Shown here: positions 1 through 9,061 of the stretch, piece by piece
How positions within the stretch are numbered: position 1 is the stretch's first letter
How the letters are laid out: the number at the start of each line of letters is the position of its first letter
From: JANQHS01 sp965267505
GTDB taxonomy: Bacteria > Bacteroidota > Bacteroidia > Cytophagales > CCMP332
NCBI GenBank assembly: GCA_965267505.1
Contig: OZ254081.1
Location: 1,178,001 to 1,242,000, forward strand
DNA length: 64,000 nt
Reading direction: 5' to 3'
Position numbers and translations under genes: made by a program
Notes under the pieces: model-generated
Told to the model about the DNA's origin: nothing
The model's database searches: none
The model's input: only the letters and a program-made list of their open reading frames with translations

Positions 1-1178
1 AGAAGTCCCTTAGTAATCTTTCTACTTACGTTCAGGAAGCATTTTCGGGCATCAGGGTATTGAAATCATTTGTGAGAGAGGAGGACTCGTCAAAGTATTT
101 TACCGGAGAGAGCAATGATTACAGAGCCAAAACACTCCAGCTAGCCAGGGTAAATGCATTTTTCTTCCCTACCATTATGGCTCTCATAGGCTTGAGTACA
201 ATTTTCACGATCTATGTGGGAGGACTTGAAGTAAGCAGGGGGGCAATAACAGTTGGAAATATTGGGGAATTTGTGATGTATGTGAATTACCTGGTCTGGC
301 CGGTAACAGCACTTGGCTGGGTAAGTAGTATCATTCAAAGAGCCGCCGCAAGTCAAAAAAGACTAAATGTTTTCTTAAAGCAGGAATCTGAGATCAAGGA
401 AGGTAAGAAGGAGCAGATCATGTTGAATGGGGGAATTCGATTCAAGAACCTTGGGTTCGTTTATCCGGATTCAGGTGTTAAGGCCTTGAGCGATATCAAT
501 TTCCAGATCAACCCCGGAGAAACCATAGCGATCGTAGGACCTACAGGTTCAGGAAAAAGCACCATCGCAAATCTTTTGCTGAGGCTTTATGACCCAAGCA
601 GTGGAAATATCAAAATCGACGGTGTTGATCTAAAAGACTTAGATCTTAGCCACTACAGGAATCAAGTAGGATATGTTCCCCAGGATGTATTCTTATTCTC
701 GGATACCATTGCCAATAATATCGCTTTTGGAGATCTGAGTCAGGATAAAGACCAGATCGAGAAGGCTGCCAAGGATGCAGACCTTTATTCCAATGTAATG
801 GAGTTTCCTGAGGGTTTTGAAACCAAGATCGGGGAAAGAGGAATCACCCTTTCGGGTGGTCAAAAACAAAGGACCTCAATAGCGAGAGCCCTGATCCGCA
901 AACCAAAACTCCTGATACTCGATGATAGCCTGTCTGCTGTGGATACCGAAACCGAGAACTCGATTCTCAATAGCTTGAAGACCTATTCAGAACGGATCAC
1001 CACTTTGATCATTTCGCACCGGGTATCTTCTGTAAAGCTTGCCGAAAGAATTTTGGTGATCGACGAGGGAAGGATCATCGAAGAGGGAAGCCATGAAGAG
1101 CTGATGGAAAAAGAAACAGCTTACAAAAAGCTCTACCTGAAACAACTAAGCTCCGAAGTGGCTAGTAACAATTCTTAA
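1..1178 (+). CDS. ABC exporter, MsbA-like half transporter (5' end missing)
   Basis: The frame is open to the left edge of the window, so the true start lies outside and only about the last 390 residues are seen. The first part is the end of the type-1 exporter membrane domain. The C-terminal 240 residues are a complete nucleotide-binding domain: Walker A GPTGSGKST, signature LSGGQKQR, Walker B LLILDD and switch histidine in ISHR. Proteins of this shape work as dimers in the inner membrane and export lipids or drugs. The substrate cannot be read from the sequence. Its 3' end overlaps the convergent cytochrome gene by 17 bp. Confidence 0.9.
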   Translation, partial: KSLSNLSTYVQEAFSGIRVLKSFVREEDSSKYFTGESNDYRAKTLQLARVNAFFFPTIMALIGLSTIFTIYVGGLEVSRGAITVGNIGEFVMYVNYLVWPVTALGWVSSIIQRAAASQKRLNVFLKQESEIKEGKKEQIMLNGGIRFKNLGFVYPDSGVKALSDINFQINPGETIAIVGPTGSGKSTIANLLLRLYDPSSGNIKIDGVDLKDLDLSHYRNQVGYVPQDVFLFSDTIANNIAFGDLSQDKDQIEKAAKDADLYSNVMEFPEGFETKIGERGITLSGGQKQRTSIARALIRKPKLLILDDSLSAVDTETENSILNSLKTYSERITTLIISHRVSSVKLAERILVIDEGRIIEEGSHEELMEKETAYKKLYLKQLSSEVASNNS

Positions 1179-1575
1179 GGTTCTTTTCGACCTTCTCTGT
1201 AGAATAAAAGCCCTTATCCTCCCCCCAGGCAGTATTGACATAGTTAATGATCTGAGCGATCTCTTCTTCTAACAATTCTTCATTTCCAGGCATAGGCTGG
1301 TTGTACATGATCCCATTGACCATAATCTCCCCAACCATCCCTTTTCTTATCATGCAGGGCAAGCTATCCTGATTCTCCAACAGATAGTCAGAATTCAATA
1401 AGGGCGGGTAAAGAGCCCCCAATCCTTTGCCATCTCCCCCATGGCATCTCCCACAATGTTCCTGATATAAAACGAGGCCATGTGAAATAAACCTTTCGTG
1501 CCTTAATTCTTGAGGGTCCTTGCATGAAAAAAGGAAAAGAAGAAATCCAAGAACAAGAAGATCAGGACTTCTCAT
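1162..1575 (-). CDS. Class I cytochrome c lipoprotein
   Basis: A 137-residue protein with a short hydrophobic N-terminus ending in the lipobox-like LFSC, so probably a lipoprotein facing the periplasm. One haem-binding CxxCH motif (CGRCH) lies near residue 42 and a candidate methionine ligand in QPMPGN near residue 95. It is a mono-haem electron carrier of the class I type. It overlaps the upstream SCO gene by 14 bp, so the two are probably translated together, and both fit a role around cytochrome oxidase. Partner proteins cannot be identified from this window. Confidence 0.85.
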   Translation of the reverse strand: MRSPDLLVLGFLLFLFSCKDPQELRHERFISHGLVLYQEHCGRCHGGDGKGLGALYPPLLNSDYLLENQDSLPCMIRKGMVGEIMVNGIMYNQPMPGNEELLEEEIAQIINYVNTAWGEDKGFYSTEKVEKNLKNCY

Positions 1576-2182
1576 ATTCTTTCCTGAGTCTGCGAATATC
1601 TTTGATCAGAATATTCACCTTATCCTCTTTGGTTCCATCATAATAGCCTCTAATACGCTTGTCCTTATCAACCAGGATAAAAGCACCTGAATGAATATAA
1701 CCGCCAGGGGCTGTGCTATCCTCGGCAGCGGAAACAAGAAATCCCTTCTGAGCTATTTCCAATACATCCTGAAGATCTCCTGTGAGAAAATCCCAGCTTC
1801 CTCCTGAAACACCCATCCGGTCAGAATAGTCTTTTAAGACCTCCACGGTATCATGCCTTGGGTCAATTGAAATGGAGACTATCGCGAAATCATCATCTGC
1901 TCCATATTCATCATTGACCCTGATCATCTGGGTTTTCATAATTGGGCAAATCGAAGGGCAGGTAGTGAAAAAGAAATCGGCAACGAAGATCTTATCGCTT
2001 AGATCCCCGATTCCAAAATCCTTTCCATCCTGGTTCTTTAAACTAAAATCAGGAATGGTATGGTACAATGTGTCCTCGGAACCTGGCACTTCTAGGACTG
2101 TCCTGGGACCTAAGATGGGAAGCTTTTTCGGTTGACCGCAGGCAATAAGAAGGGCTAGATAAATAAAAAGATAATTCTTCAC
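1562..2182 (-). CDS. SCO1/SenC family copper chaperone or thiol-disulfide protein
   Basis: A 206-residue lipoprotein (lipobox LIAC at the N-terminus) with a thioredoxin-like fold. The copper-binding CxxxC motif (CPSIC) and the later conserved histidine (GYIHSG) are both present, as in SCO proteins that deliver copper to the CuA site of cytochrome c oxidase. Length is normal for the family. It lies 1 bp from an upstream small lipoprotein gene and overlaps the downstream cytochrome c gene, giving a three-gene cluster on the minus strand. Confidence 0.9.
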   Translation of the reverse strand: MKNYLFIYLALLIACGQPKKLPILGPRTVLEVPGSEDTLYHTIPDFSLKNQDGKDFGIGDLSDKIFVADFFFTTCPSICPIMKTQMIRVNDEYGADDDFAIVSISIDPRHDTVEVLKDYSDRMGVSGGSWDFLTGDLQDVLEIAQKGFLVSAAEDSTAPGGYIHSGAFILVDKDKRIRGYYDGTKEDKVNILIKDIRRLRKEYEKS

Positions 2183-2183
2183 A

Positions 2184-2606
2184 CTATTCAGCTAATTCCT
2201 GTTCCGCCAACTCAAGACTTTTGATCATCACCTCTTTTACCAGATCAACCTTCTCTCTTTCTACTCTGTAATAATCCAGGATCTCTTCTCGGGTCATTTC
2301 TTCACTCATAGGTTCGAACTCATACATCCACGAATTCATTGAACGATAGGCGCTGTCCAACAGAACTGAGATCTCTTTCAGCTTCATCCTTAAAACTGTA
2401 TCATCCTCGATCTGAGAAATTCTTTCATCGATCTTATCCTTAAGTAACTGCAGTTTCATATGATCGGGCATGACCTCATCATGTACTGCCATGATCTCGG
2501 ATGTTAAAGAATCCTTAAGCAGCTTAACATTTTGTTTCGCTGTTTCCTTGGGACTCTCACAAGAGATCAAGCCCAGGATCAAAAGGGATAAAAACGCAAA
2601 TCTCAT
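2184..2606 (-). CDS. Small helical lipoprotein of unknown function
   Basis: The start MRFAF (position 2606) gives a clean signal peptide ending in the lipobox LISC. An ATG 15 bp upstream is possible but adds residues before the signal and overlaps the peptidase gene. The mature part is about 120 residues, almost entirely charged and predicted helical, without cysteine. No family is recognised with confidence. It is first in a short cluster with SCO and cytochrome c genes, so an envelope role near the respiratory chain is an inference only. Confidence 0.7.
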   Translation of the reverse strand: MRFAFLSLLILGLISCESPKETAKQNVKLLKDSLTSEIMAVHDEVMPDHMKLQLLKDKIDERISQIEDDTVLRMKLKEISVLLDSAYRSMNSWMYEFEPMSEEMTREEILDYYRVEREKVDLVKEVMIKSLELAEQELAE

Positions 2607-2607
2607 T

Positions 2608-4776
2608 TTATAGGTTTTCAATTAAATAATCTGTGATCTTTTGGTAAACATTCATTCGAGAATCACCAAAATTTATGGAATGCGCTCCTTCAGGATATAC
2701 CATGAAATCGACCTTCTTGTTTTCCTGAACCATCTTTTTGACCAACTCCATGGAATTCTGAATGTGGACGTTATCATCCCCTGATGCATGGATTAGCAAA
2801 AGCTTTCCTTCATGACTTGAGCAAAGGCTCAAAGGCGTAAAGGATTCATATCCTGAGGCATTATTCTCTGGTTGCTCCATGTACCTTTCGGTATAAGCCG
2901 AATTATAAAATTTCCAATCCGTTACAGGGGCTACTGATACGGCCAACTTGAATAAGTCAGGGTCTAAAAATTTGCAAAGGGAAGACAGGTAACCTCCATA
3001 GCTCCATCCCCAAATTCCGATTCTTTCCGGGTCAATGAAATCATACTTGGCAATGGTCCTAGCCACCCGGATCTGATCTTCACTTTCCATTTTTCCAAGG
3101 TTCCTGTAAACCTGCTTTTTGAAAACGACTCCTTTTGCCCCGGTGCCTCTGTTGTCAAAACAGTAAACCACATAACCCTTTTGGACCATCATTTGATGCC
3201 ATAGTTCCCTTTGTTTGAACTGCCATTGATTTTTCACCTTTTGGCTTCCCGGGCCTCCATAAACATATATAAGTGCAGGATATTTCTTTCCTGATTCCAT
3301 ATTAGAAGGTTTAATTACATAGCCATCAAGTTTTACCGAGTCCTCCAATTCAACTTGGATCAATTCAGGAGTCACCAATCCATACTTCTCCGATCGGGAC
3401 TTAATGGCTTCATTCTTTTCCAATTCCAATTCTAATCTCCCATTTGATACAGAATAAATTGAATAGGAAGGGGCAGAGCTTAAGCTTGAATGGTGATCGA
3501 GAAAATACTTACCATCTGGAGAGAAATAAGCCTTATGCCACCCTGCTTGCGTGCTTAGCTTTCTTTTCTTTTTACCCTTTAAGGAGATCTCATATACCTG
3601 CCTTTGAGCAGGGCCATCTTCGGTGGAGAGGTAATAGATCAGTCCTGATTTTGAATCAACTCTTAGTAATTCGCTCACTTCATATTTTCCCTGAGTGACC
3701 TGTCTGATCAGTTGCCCGTTGATCTTGAAATGGAAAAGGTGCTTGAAGCCGGTCTTTTCAGAAGCATAAATAAAACTTTCACCATCATCCAGGTAGGTAA
3801 GCTCCTTTATGAAGTTATAATCGACAAAGGTTCTTGCGGCATCGATCAGGATCACTTGCGCCATGCCTGAATTAGCACCTACATGAATTATGTCCAATTT
3901 CTTTTGAGCCCTGTCAAGGCGTGTGATAGAAAGAATGTCGTTGTTCTTGGTCCAAACCAACATCGGGATGTAGATATCCTGGCTTTGGCCCATATTGGCA
4001 TTTATGGTTTTTCCAGTGGCCAAGTGGAAAATATTAACTTCAACCTTAGGGTTGGTTTGCCCGGCCTTTGGGTATTTGATAGTTTTTTTGCCTGGATAGG
4101 TCCCTTCCCATACCTGAAGATCGTATTCGGGAACTTCTTCCTGATCAAAACTCAAGAATGCAATCTTATCCCCTTCCGGTGACCATTCAAATGCTTTGGT
4201 TAGGTAAAACTCTTCCTCATAAAGCCAATCAGCAGTACCATTCACCTTACCGAGTTCAGATCCTCCTTCAGTAATGGCGATCTCTTCATTTTTTTCCAGA
4301 TCCTTGTAGTAAAGGTTATAGGCCTTTACATAGGCTACCTTTTTCCCATCAGGCGAAAAGCTTGCATAGGATTGTTGCCCTCCATCCGATAGGGCCTTAA
4401 TACTCCCTCCTTTCAAATCATATAAAAGGTAATCCCCAACATAACTTCTCCTCCAAAGGGGTTTTTTGTTTGTTAGAACCAGGATCTTCTCTTCTGAGGG
4501 ATCAAATGAAAAATCCGAGATCTCAATGTTCTGTTCGTTGCCATCAAGAAGGACCTTCCCTTTTTTGTCACCATCAACTGAAAATTCCAGTATCTTGTTA
4601 CCATTCAGGCCAGCAAAGGATTCCGAATCTTTGAACCAATAGATCTTATCGATCTTCCTTGGCGTAAAATTCCCATTGGTCCAAATATCCTCTTGGGTCA
4701 ATTGAGTCTGCGCCTTCACAGAAATTGCCAGAATGCTTAATACTATGATCCTTGCCGCTATGCTCCCTACCTTCAT
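2608..4776 (-). CDS. Prolyl oligopeptidase family S9 (DPP-IV-like) peptidase
   Basis: About 722 residues from the start MKVGS, which gives a signal peptide ending near VKAQ; a longer frame to 4866 adds 30 residues without a signal and is less likely. The N-terminal two thirds match the DPP-IV beta-propeller, with repeated WSPEGDK/FSPDGKK-type blades. The C-terminal third is an alpha/beta hydrolase with the nucleophile motif GWSYGG and the active-site histidine in EGAHS. Such enzymes remove dipeptides from proline-containing peptides in the periplasm. It is divergent from the lipoprotein gene at 4812. Confidence 0.9.
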   Translation of the reverse strand: MKVGSIAARIIVLSILAISVKAQTQLTQEDIWTNGNFTPRKIDKIYWFKDSESFAGLNGNKILEFSVDGDKKGKVLLDGNEQNIEISDFSFDPSEEKILVLTNKKPLWRRSYVGDYLLYDLKGGSIKALSDGGQQSYASFSPDGKKVAYVKAYNLYYKDLEKNEEIAITEGGSELGKVNGTADWLYEEEFYLTKAFEWSPEGDKIAFLSFDQEEVPEYDLQVWEGTYPGKKTIKYPKAGQTNPKVEVNIFHLATGKTINANMGQSQDIYIPMLVWTKNNDILSITRLDRAQKKLDIIHVGANSGMAQVILIDAARTFVDYNFIKELTYLDDGESFIYASEKTGFKHLFHFKINGQLIRQVTQGKYEVSELLRVDSKSGLIYYLSTEDGPAQRQVYEISLKGKKKRKLSTQAGWHKAYFSPDGKYFLDHHSSLSSAPSYSIYSVSNGRLELELEKNEAIKSRSEKYGLVTPELIQVELEDSVKLDGYVIKPSNMESGKKYPALIYVYGGPGSQKVKNQWQFKQRELWHQMMVQKGYVVYCFDNRGTGAKGVVFKKQVYRNLGKMESEDQIRVARTIAKYDFIDPERIGIWGWSYGGYLSSLCKFLDPDLFKLAVSVAPVTDWKFYNSAYTERYMEQPENNASGYESFTPLSLCSSHEGKLLLIHASGDDNVHIQNSMELVKKMVQENKKVDFMVYPEGAHSINFGDSRMNVYQKITDYLIENL

Positions 4777-4811
4777 GGTCCTTATTTTTGGCAAAAATAA
4801 AGAGTCCGTCT

Positions 4812-5711
4812 TTGGCATTAGAAAAAAATTTAAAGTCTGAAAGAAGTTATCGAAAAAGTTGGGCAATTGGCCTCAGTGCTTTGCTGTTTTCTTACTTCTA
4901 TCTGAGCTGCAATCGTCCTATTGAGATCGATCTAGACCCAAAAGTTCAGATCAAGCCTGAACCAGGAGGAAAATTTTTGACCAACAATGACACCCTGACA
5001 TTCAATTATAAACTGACCGCCTTAGATGGCTTTTCCTTTTTCAGGATCCAGGAAGTATCCCAAGGTATTCTGCTAGCTCTTGAGGAAAATCAATTTCCGG
5101 ATACTACAATTTTGGATTCATCATTTACACTGCTTTTGGATCCCTGGAATCCAAGAGACACACTTTATTTCGAATTTCTAATAAGAGACAAAAATGGAAG
5201 AAATGGGCTCAGCAGCTTAAGCTATATCATGGCTAAACCAATCGTTGAGATAAGTACTTTTTTCGAGTATCCATATCAAACCAATAGCCATGGATTCTTC
5301 AGCCAATCTGAAAAGGCTTCCTATTCTTTGACGGGTGCAGGAAGCAATTCGGATAAAATCGACATGGGATTCGCATTTGATACCAGCTGGGTTGTAGGTG
5401 CCCCATCAGATACCCTTTTTGAAAGACTATTTGCTCCTGACCTTGCTAATTGGAGCCAAAGAAGATTCAGTTTTTTTGATACGAGCGATTTGAGCTTATC
5501 GGACTTTAATTCCTTAAGCAATGACGGGTCCATTTTTGAAGATCTGATGGATTCGGAAAATTCCACTTTGTTAGGTTCCCTGGAGCAAGATCAGGTGTAT
5601 GAATTTGTTAACCAGGACTTTGGGGTTGGGGCCTTTGTGATCGATTCCACTAGCATATCTGTGGATTCTACCAAAAACCAGATTTTTTGCAGAATTAAAG
5701 TTCAGGAATAG
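4812..5711 (+). CDS. Putative lipoprotein, unknown function
   Basis: Translates into a basic N-terminus, a hydrophobic stretch and a lipobox (YLSC), then about 270 residues of probable beta structure. No domain is recognised. The start is uncertain: TTG at 4812 gives a sensible signal peptide and avoids overlap with the divergent peptidase, while the ATG at 4752 would overlap that gene. The stop is 3 bp from the convergent AraC-type gene. Confidence 0.6.
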   Translation: MALEKNLKSERSYRKSWAIGLSALLFSYFYLSCNRPIEIDLDPKVQIKPEPGGKFLTNNDTLTFNYKLTALDGFSFFRIQEVSQGILLALEENQFPDTTILDSSFTLLLDPWNPRDTLYFEFLIRDKNGRNGLSSLSYIMAKPIVEISTFFEYPYQTNSHGFFSQSEKASYSLTGAGSNSDKIDMGFAFDTSWVVGAPSDTLFERLFAPDLANWSQRRFSFFDTSDLSLSDFNSLSNDGSIFEDLMDSENSTLLGSLEQDQVYEFVNQDFGVGAFVIDSTSISVDSTKNQIFCRIKVQE

Positions 5712-5714
5712 AGC

Positions 5715-6647
5715 CTAGTTGGAACTGGAAAGTTCCTTCTTCCTCATTTTTCCTGCCGAGATGCCGAACATCATTTTAAACCTCCTGCAGAAATATGCAG
5801 TATCTCTGAATCCGATTTCTGTTCCTATTTCACGTATCGATTTCTTGGTAGTCCTTAACAGTTCCAATGCTCTTTGCATGCGCTGATACTCCACATAATC
5901 CTGCGGATTTATTCCTGTATGTGCCTTGAAATATTGCCCCACATAGTCTTCAGAAATACTGGCAACATTAGCCAAGACTTGGTTGGAAAGATCCCCCGAT
6001 ATATTACTCCTCACAAAATTCAAGATCTCAACCAGACGAGGGTCTTTAAAGTAATTAAGTTTGGTAGCAATCTTTTCGGTGAACATATGATTGTCAACTA
6101 GGTATCTGAATACCTCTACGGAAATCGCTTCAGAATAGCCTTTTAATATTCGCCCGTTTCCCAACAGGTCATTATTCGCTTCCCTGGACAGATTAACAAC
6201 CAATGATTTTATTCTAGGAGAGTTTCTTATAAGAAAAGAAGGAAGGTCCAGAGAAGTATAAAAGTTGATTGACCTGAAAGCCTTGGTCTCAACTTCAGCG
6301 AGTGTAAAAGAGCCAAAGGGTGATTTTACCGGTTCATCAGAAACTACTTTCTCAGAGTAAGAATCCGGATTGGTCCTGAATGCCTCGTTATTGATCGATG
6401 GAAGTTCCTCTTTCCCCTGTTTACCGAAAACAAGGGTTAGTTTCCTTCCTGAGGGGACGAAAATTATGTCACCTTCCTGGATAGTCTCACTGAAATCGGG
6501 GCTGCTGATATTAGCCGTACTGACTAAAACAAAAGCATCGCCGATTGGTCGATAGTCCTTAAGAATATGAGGCCTCTTGACAATATAGCTGCGTGCCTCA
6601 GAAAATTCGATAGTTAGGGAATCAAGAATTCCTGCATAGTTCCCCAT
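5715..6647 (-). CDS. AraC family transcriptional regulator
   Basis: A 310-residue protein. The last 95 residues carry the two helix-turn-helix motifs of AraC proteins, with the typical ending IREIGTEIGFRDTAYFCRRF followed by FGISAGKMRK. The N-terminal 200 residues are a sensing region with no clear similarity. It is soluble, unlike the membrane-bound AraC-type protein at 62261. The gene stands alone between a lipoprotein gene and the acyl-CoA dehydrogenase, so its target is unknown. Confidence 0.85.
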   Translation of the reverse strand: MGNYAGILDSLTIEFSEARSYIVKRPHILKDYRPIGDAFVLVSTANISSPDFSETIQEGDIIFVPSGRKLTLVFGKQGKEELPSINNEAFRTNPDSYSEKVVSDEPVKSPFGSFTLAEVETKAFRSINFYTSLDLPSFLIRNSPRIKSLVVNLSREANNDLLGNGRILKGYSEAISVEVFRYLVDNHMFTEKIATKLNYFKDPRLVEILNFVRSNISGDLSNQVLANVASISEDYVGQYFKAHTGINPQDYVEYQRMQRALELLRTTKKSIREIGTEIGFRDTAYFCRRFKMMFGISAGKMRKKELSSSN

Positions 6648-6733
6648 AATAAGCCCAATTAAATCAGATGCTAATTACGCAAAAATGTACCAAAAGAAAT
6701 AGGTTTTGACACATTTTACTCTGAAGGTATTTT

Positions 6734-7876
6734 TTACCCCCGTAGAAGCTCTCTGGCGATCACAATTTTCTGAATCTCAGAAGTGCCTTCATAGATCTGG
6801 GTGATCTTGGCGTCCCTCATAAGGCGCTCTACATGATACTCCTTTACATATCCATACCCTCCATGGACCTGAACAGCTTCTACCGTAGCGTCCATTGCCA
6901 CCTGGGAAGCATAAAGTTTTGCCATTGCAGCTTCCTTTGCAAAAGGTTGACCATTGTCTTTGAGCCAGGCAGCTCTATGTACCATTAGCCTAGCTGCATC
7001 AATTTGAGTTGCCATCTCCGAAAGCTTGAATTGAATGCCCTGATGTTCAGAAATTGGTTTTCCGAAGGCCTTTCTTTCCTTGGAATATTTTAGGGCTAAT
7101 TCTAGGGCTCCCGAAGCAATGCCGAGAGCTTGAGATGCAATACCTATTCTTCCACCGTTCAATGTGCCCATCGCAAAGGAAAATCCAAATCCATCTTCTC
7201 CTATCCTATTTTCCTTCGGAACCTTCACATCCTGAAACATTAGGCTGTGAGTGTCTGAGCTTCTAATTCCAAGCTTATCCTCTTTCTTTCCAACGACAAA
7301 TCCTTCCATGCCCTTCTCCACAATGACGCAGTTAATCCCTTTATGCTTCTTTTCAGCATCGGTTTGTGCCATTACAAGGTATACCGATGAAATACTACCA
7401 TTGGTGATCCAGTTCTTCGTGCCATTTACGAGGTAGTGATCTCCTTTATCCTCTGCAGTAGTCCTTTGGGATGTAGCATCGGATCCGGCTTCGGGCTCAG
7501 AAAGGCAAAAGGCACCGACCATCTCTCCCGTTGAAAGCTTGGTCAGGTATTTTTGTTTCTGTTCCTCATTCCCAAATTTTTCGATTCCCCAACAGACCAG
7601 CGAATTATTGACCGACATAATCACGGATGCTGATGCATCAACTTTTGAGATCTCTTCCATAGCCAATACATAGGAAAGGGTATCCATACCTCCTCCATTG
7701 TATTTAGGGTCTACCATCATTCCGAGGAACCCTAGCTCCCCCATTTTCCTGACGATATCGAGATCTACTTTTTGCTCGTTATCCCTTTCAATGATACCAG
7801 GCAGTAATTCATGTTGAGCAAAATCTCTTGCTGCATCGCGAACCGCGATCTGTTCTTCGCTTAGTCTAAAATCCAT
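6734..7876 (-). CDS. Acyl-CoA dehydrogenase (short-chain type)
   Basis: 380 residues, full length for the FAD-dependent acyl-CoA dehydrogenase family. The N-terminal helical domain, the beta domain (FCLSEPEAGSDA) and the C-terminal helical domain with YEGTSEIQ, which holds the catalytic glutamate, are all visible. It catalyses the first oxidation step of fatty acid beta-oxidation and passes electrons to ETF. It is the last gene of the minus-strand run that begins at panC. Confidence 0.93.
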   Translation of the reverse strand: MDFRLSEEQIAVRDAARDFAQHELLPGIIERDNEQKVDLDIVRKMGELGFLGMMVDPKYNGGGMDTLSYVLAMEEISKVDASASVIMSVNNSLVCWGIEKFGNEEQKQKYLTKLSTGEMVGAFCLSEPEAGSDATSQRTTAEDKGDHYLVNGTKNWITNGSISSVYLVMAQTDAEKKHKGINCVIVEKGMEGFVVGKKEDKLGIRSSDTHSLMFQDVKVPKENRIGEDGFGFSFAMGTLNGGRIGIASQALGIASGALELALKYSKERKAFGKPISEHQGIQFKLSEMATQIDAARLMVHRAAWLKDNGQPFAKEAAMAKLYASQVAMDATVEAVQVHGGYGYVKEYHVERLMRDAKITQIYEGTSEIQKIVIARELLRG

Positions 7877-7889
7877 TGTTTATGAGTAC

Positions 7890-8582
7890 TTAATCTCGGT
7901 TTCCAAGAAATATAGAAACGTAATATAACAAAGTTACCAAAGAACCCAGAGCAGCAACCACATAGGTCATAGCCGCCCATTTCAAGGCATCTTTTGCCTG
8001 TTCATGTTCCTGGCTGGTAACGATTCCGTTTGCATCTATCCAGGCCAGTGCCCTGCTACTGGCATCAAATTCTACCGGCAAGGTTACCAGGGAGAACAGA
8101 GTAAAAACGGTATAGGCTCCGATTATCACCATCAACACCAGTTGCGTTGGAAAAGCTGAATAGAAAAAGAACCCACCAAATAAGCTGGCTAGGAAAATGA
8201 AGTTTATTATCCTGGCACTGATGGACTGAAGTGGAACTAAAGCAGAACGGAATTCCAACATGCTGTATGCCTTTGCATGCTGAACCGCATGGCCGCATTC
8301 ATGAGATGCTACTGCCGCCGCAGCTGCATTTCTTCCATTGTATACCTCAGGGCTAAGATTTACTGTTTTGTCAGTTGGGTTATAATGATCGGTAAGCCTT
8401 CCAGGCACGGAAAGGACCTTTACATCATAAATACCATTATCTGCTAGCATTCTTTCGGCAATATCTCTGCCTGAAAGATTATTTGCTAAAGGGGTTTGTG
8501 AGTATTTTCTGAATTTGCTTTTCAAGCGATTTTGAACAGCAAAACTCAAGATTCCAAATACTATAAATATTACGAATATCAT
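7890..8582 (-). CDS. Membrane zinc metallopeptidase (YugP type)
   Basis: 230 residues with an N-terminal membrane helix, a zinc-binding HExxH motif (HECGH in ASHECGHAVQHA) and three further hydrophobic segments, as in the YugP family of putative neutral zinc metallopeptidases. The substrate is not known for this family. It overlaps the upstream nucleotidyltransferase gene by 4 bp (ATGA), so the two are co-translated. Confidence 0.88.
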   Translation of the reverse strand: MIFVIFIVFGILSFAVQNRLKSKFRKYSQTPLANNLSGRDIAERMLADNGIYDVKVLSVPGRLTDHYNPTDKTVNLSPEVYNGRNAAAAAVASHECGHAVQHAKAYSMLEFRSALVPLQSISARIINFIFLASLFGGFFFYSAFPTQLVLMVIIGAYTVFTLFSLVTLPVEFDASSRALAWIDANGIVTSQEHEQAKDALKWAAMTYVVAALGSLVTLLYYVSIFLGNRD

Positions 8583-9061
8583 GATTCAATCTCTTTGATC
8601 TTTGAAATAATGCCGGTAGTAGAATAACCATCGACTAGCTCAATGGTTTCTACCTTTCCACCATTTTGGATCACAACATCTGAGCCAACGATAGTTTCGG
8701 GCGCATAATCCTTTCCTTTTACCAAAACATCTGGCAAAATGGCAGAGATAAGCTCCAAGGGAGTATCCTGGTCAAAGAAAATGACATGGTCAACAAACTC
8801 CAGAGAGGCCATGATCCTGGCTCTGCTCTTTTGATCTTGGACAGGCCTCGTACTTCCTTTTAACCTACTTACGGATTCATCGGTATTGAGCCCTAAGACC
8901 AGATGATCTCCTAAAGACCTTGCTTTTTCCAGATAATCCACATGACCCATATGGAGTATATCAAAACAGCCATTCGAAAAGACCAGTTTTTTCCCCTCTC
9001 TTTTTAATTCCTCCCTCAGAGGTAAAAAATCATTGATCCCTATGATCTTATCCCTGGTCAT
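8579..9061 (-). CDS. rfaE2: D-glycero-beta-D-manno-heptose 1-phosphate adenylyltransferase-like (RfaE2/HldE C-domain)
   Basis: A 160-residue cytidylyltransferase-fold protein with the nucleotide-binding HxGH motif (HMGH) in FDILHMGHVDYLEKA. It corresponds to the adenylyltransferase half of HldE, here as a stand-alone protein. The reaction in the family makes ADP-heptose for lipopolysaccharide core. The kinase half is not in this window. It overlaps its upstream neighbour by 14 bp and its downstream one by 4 bp. Confidence 0.85.
   Translation of the reverse strand: MTRDKIIGINDFLPLREELKREGKKLVFSNGCFDILHMGHVDYLEKARSLGDHLVLGLNTDESVSRLKGSTRPVQDQKSRARIMASLEFVDHVIFFDQDTPLELISAILPDVLVKGKDYAPETIVGSDVVIQNGGKVETIELVDGYSTTGIISKIKEIES

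Noticed and set aside
4776..4866. Longer start for the S9 peptidase
   Set aside because: It would place 30 extra residues before the signal peptide and overlap the divergent gene.
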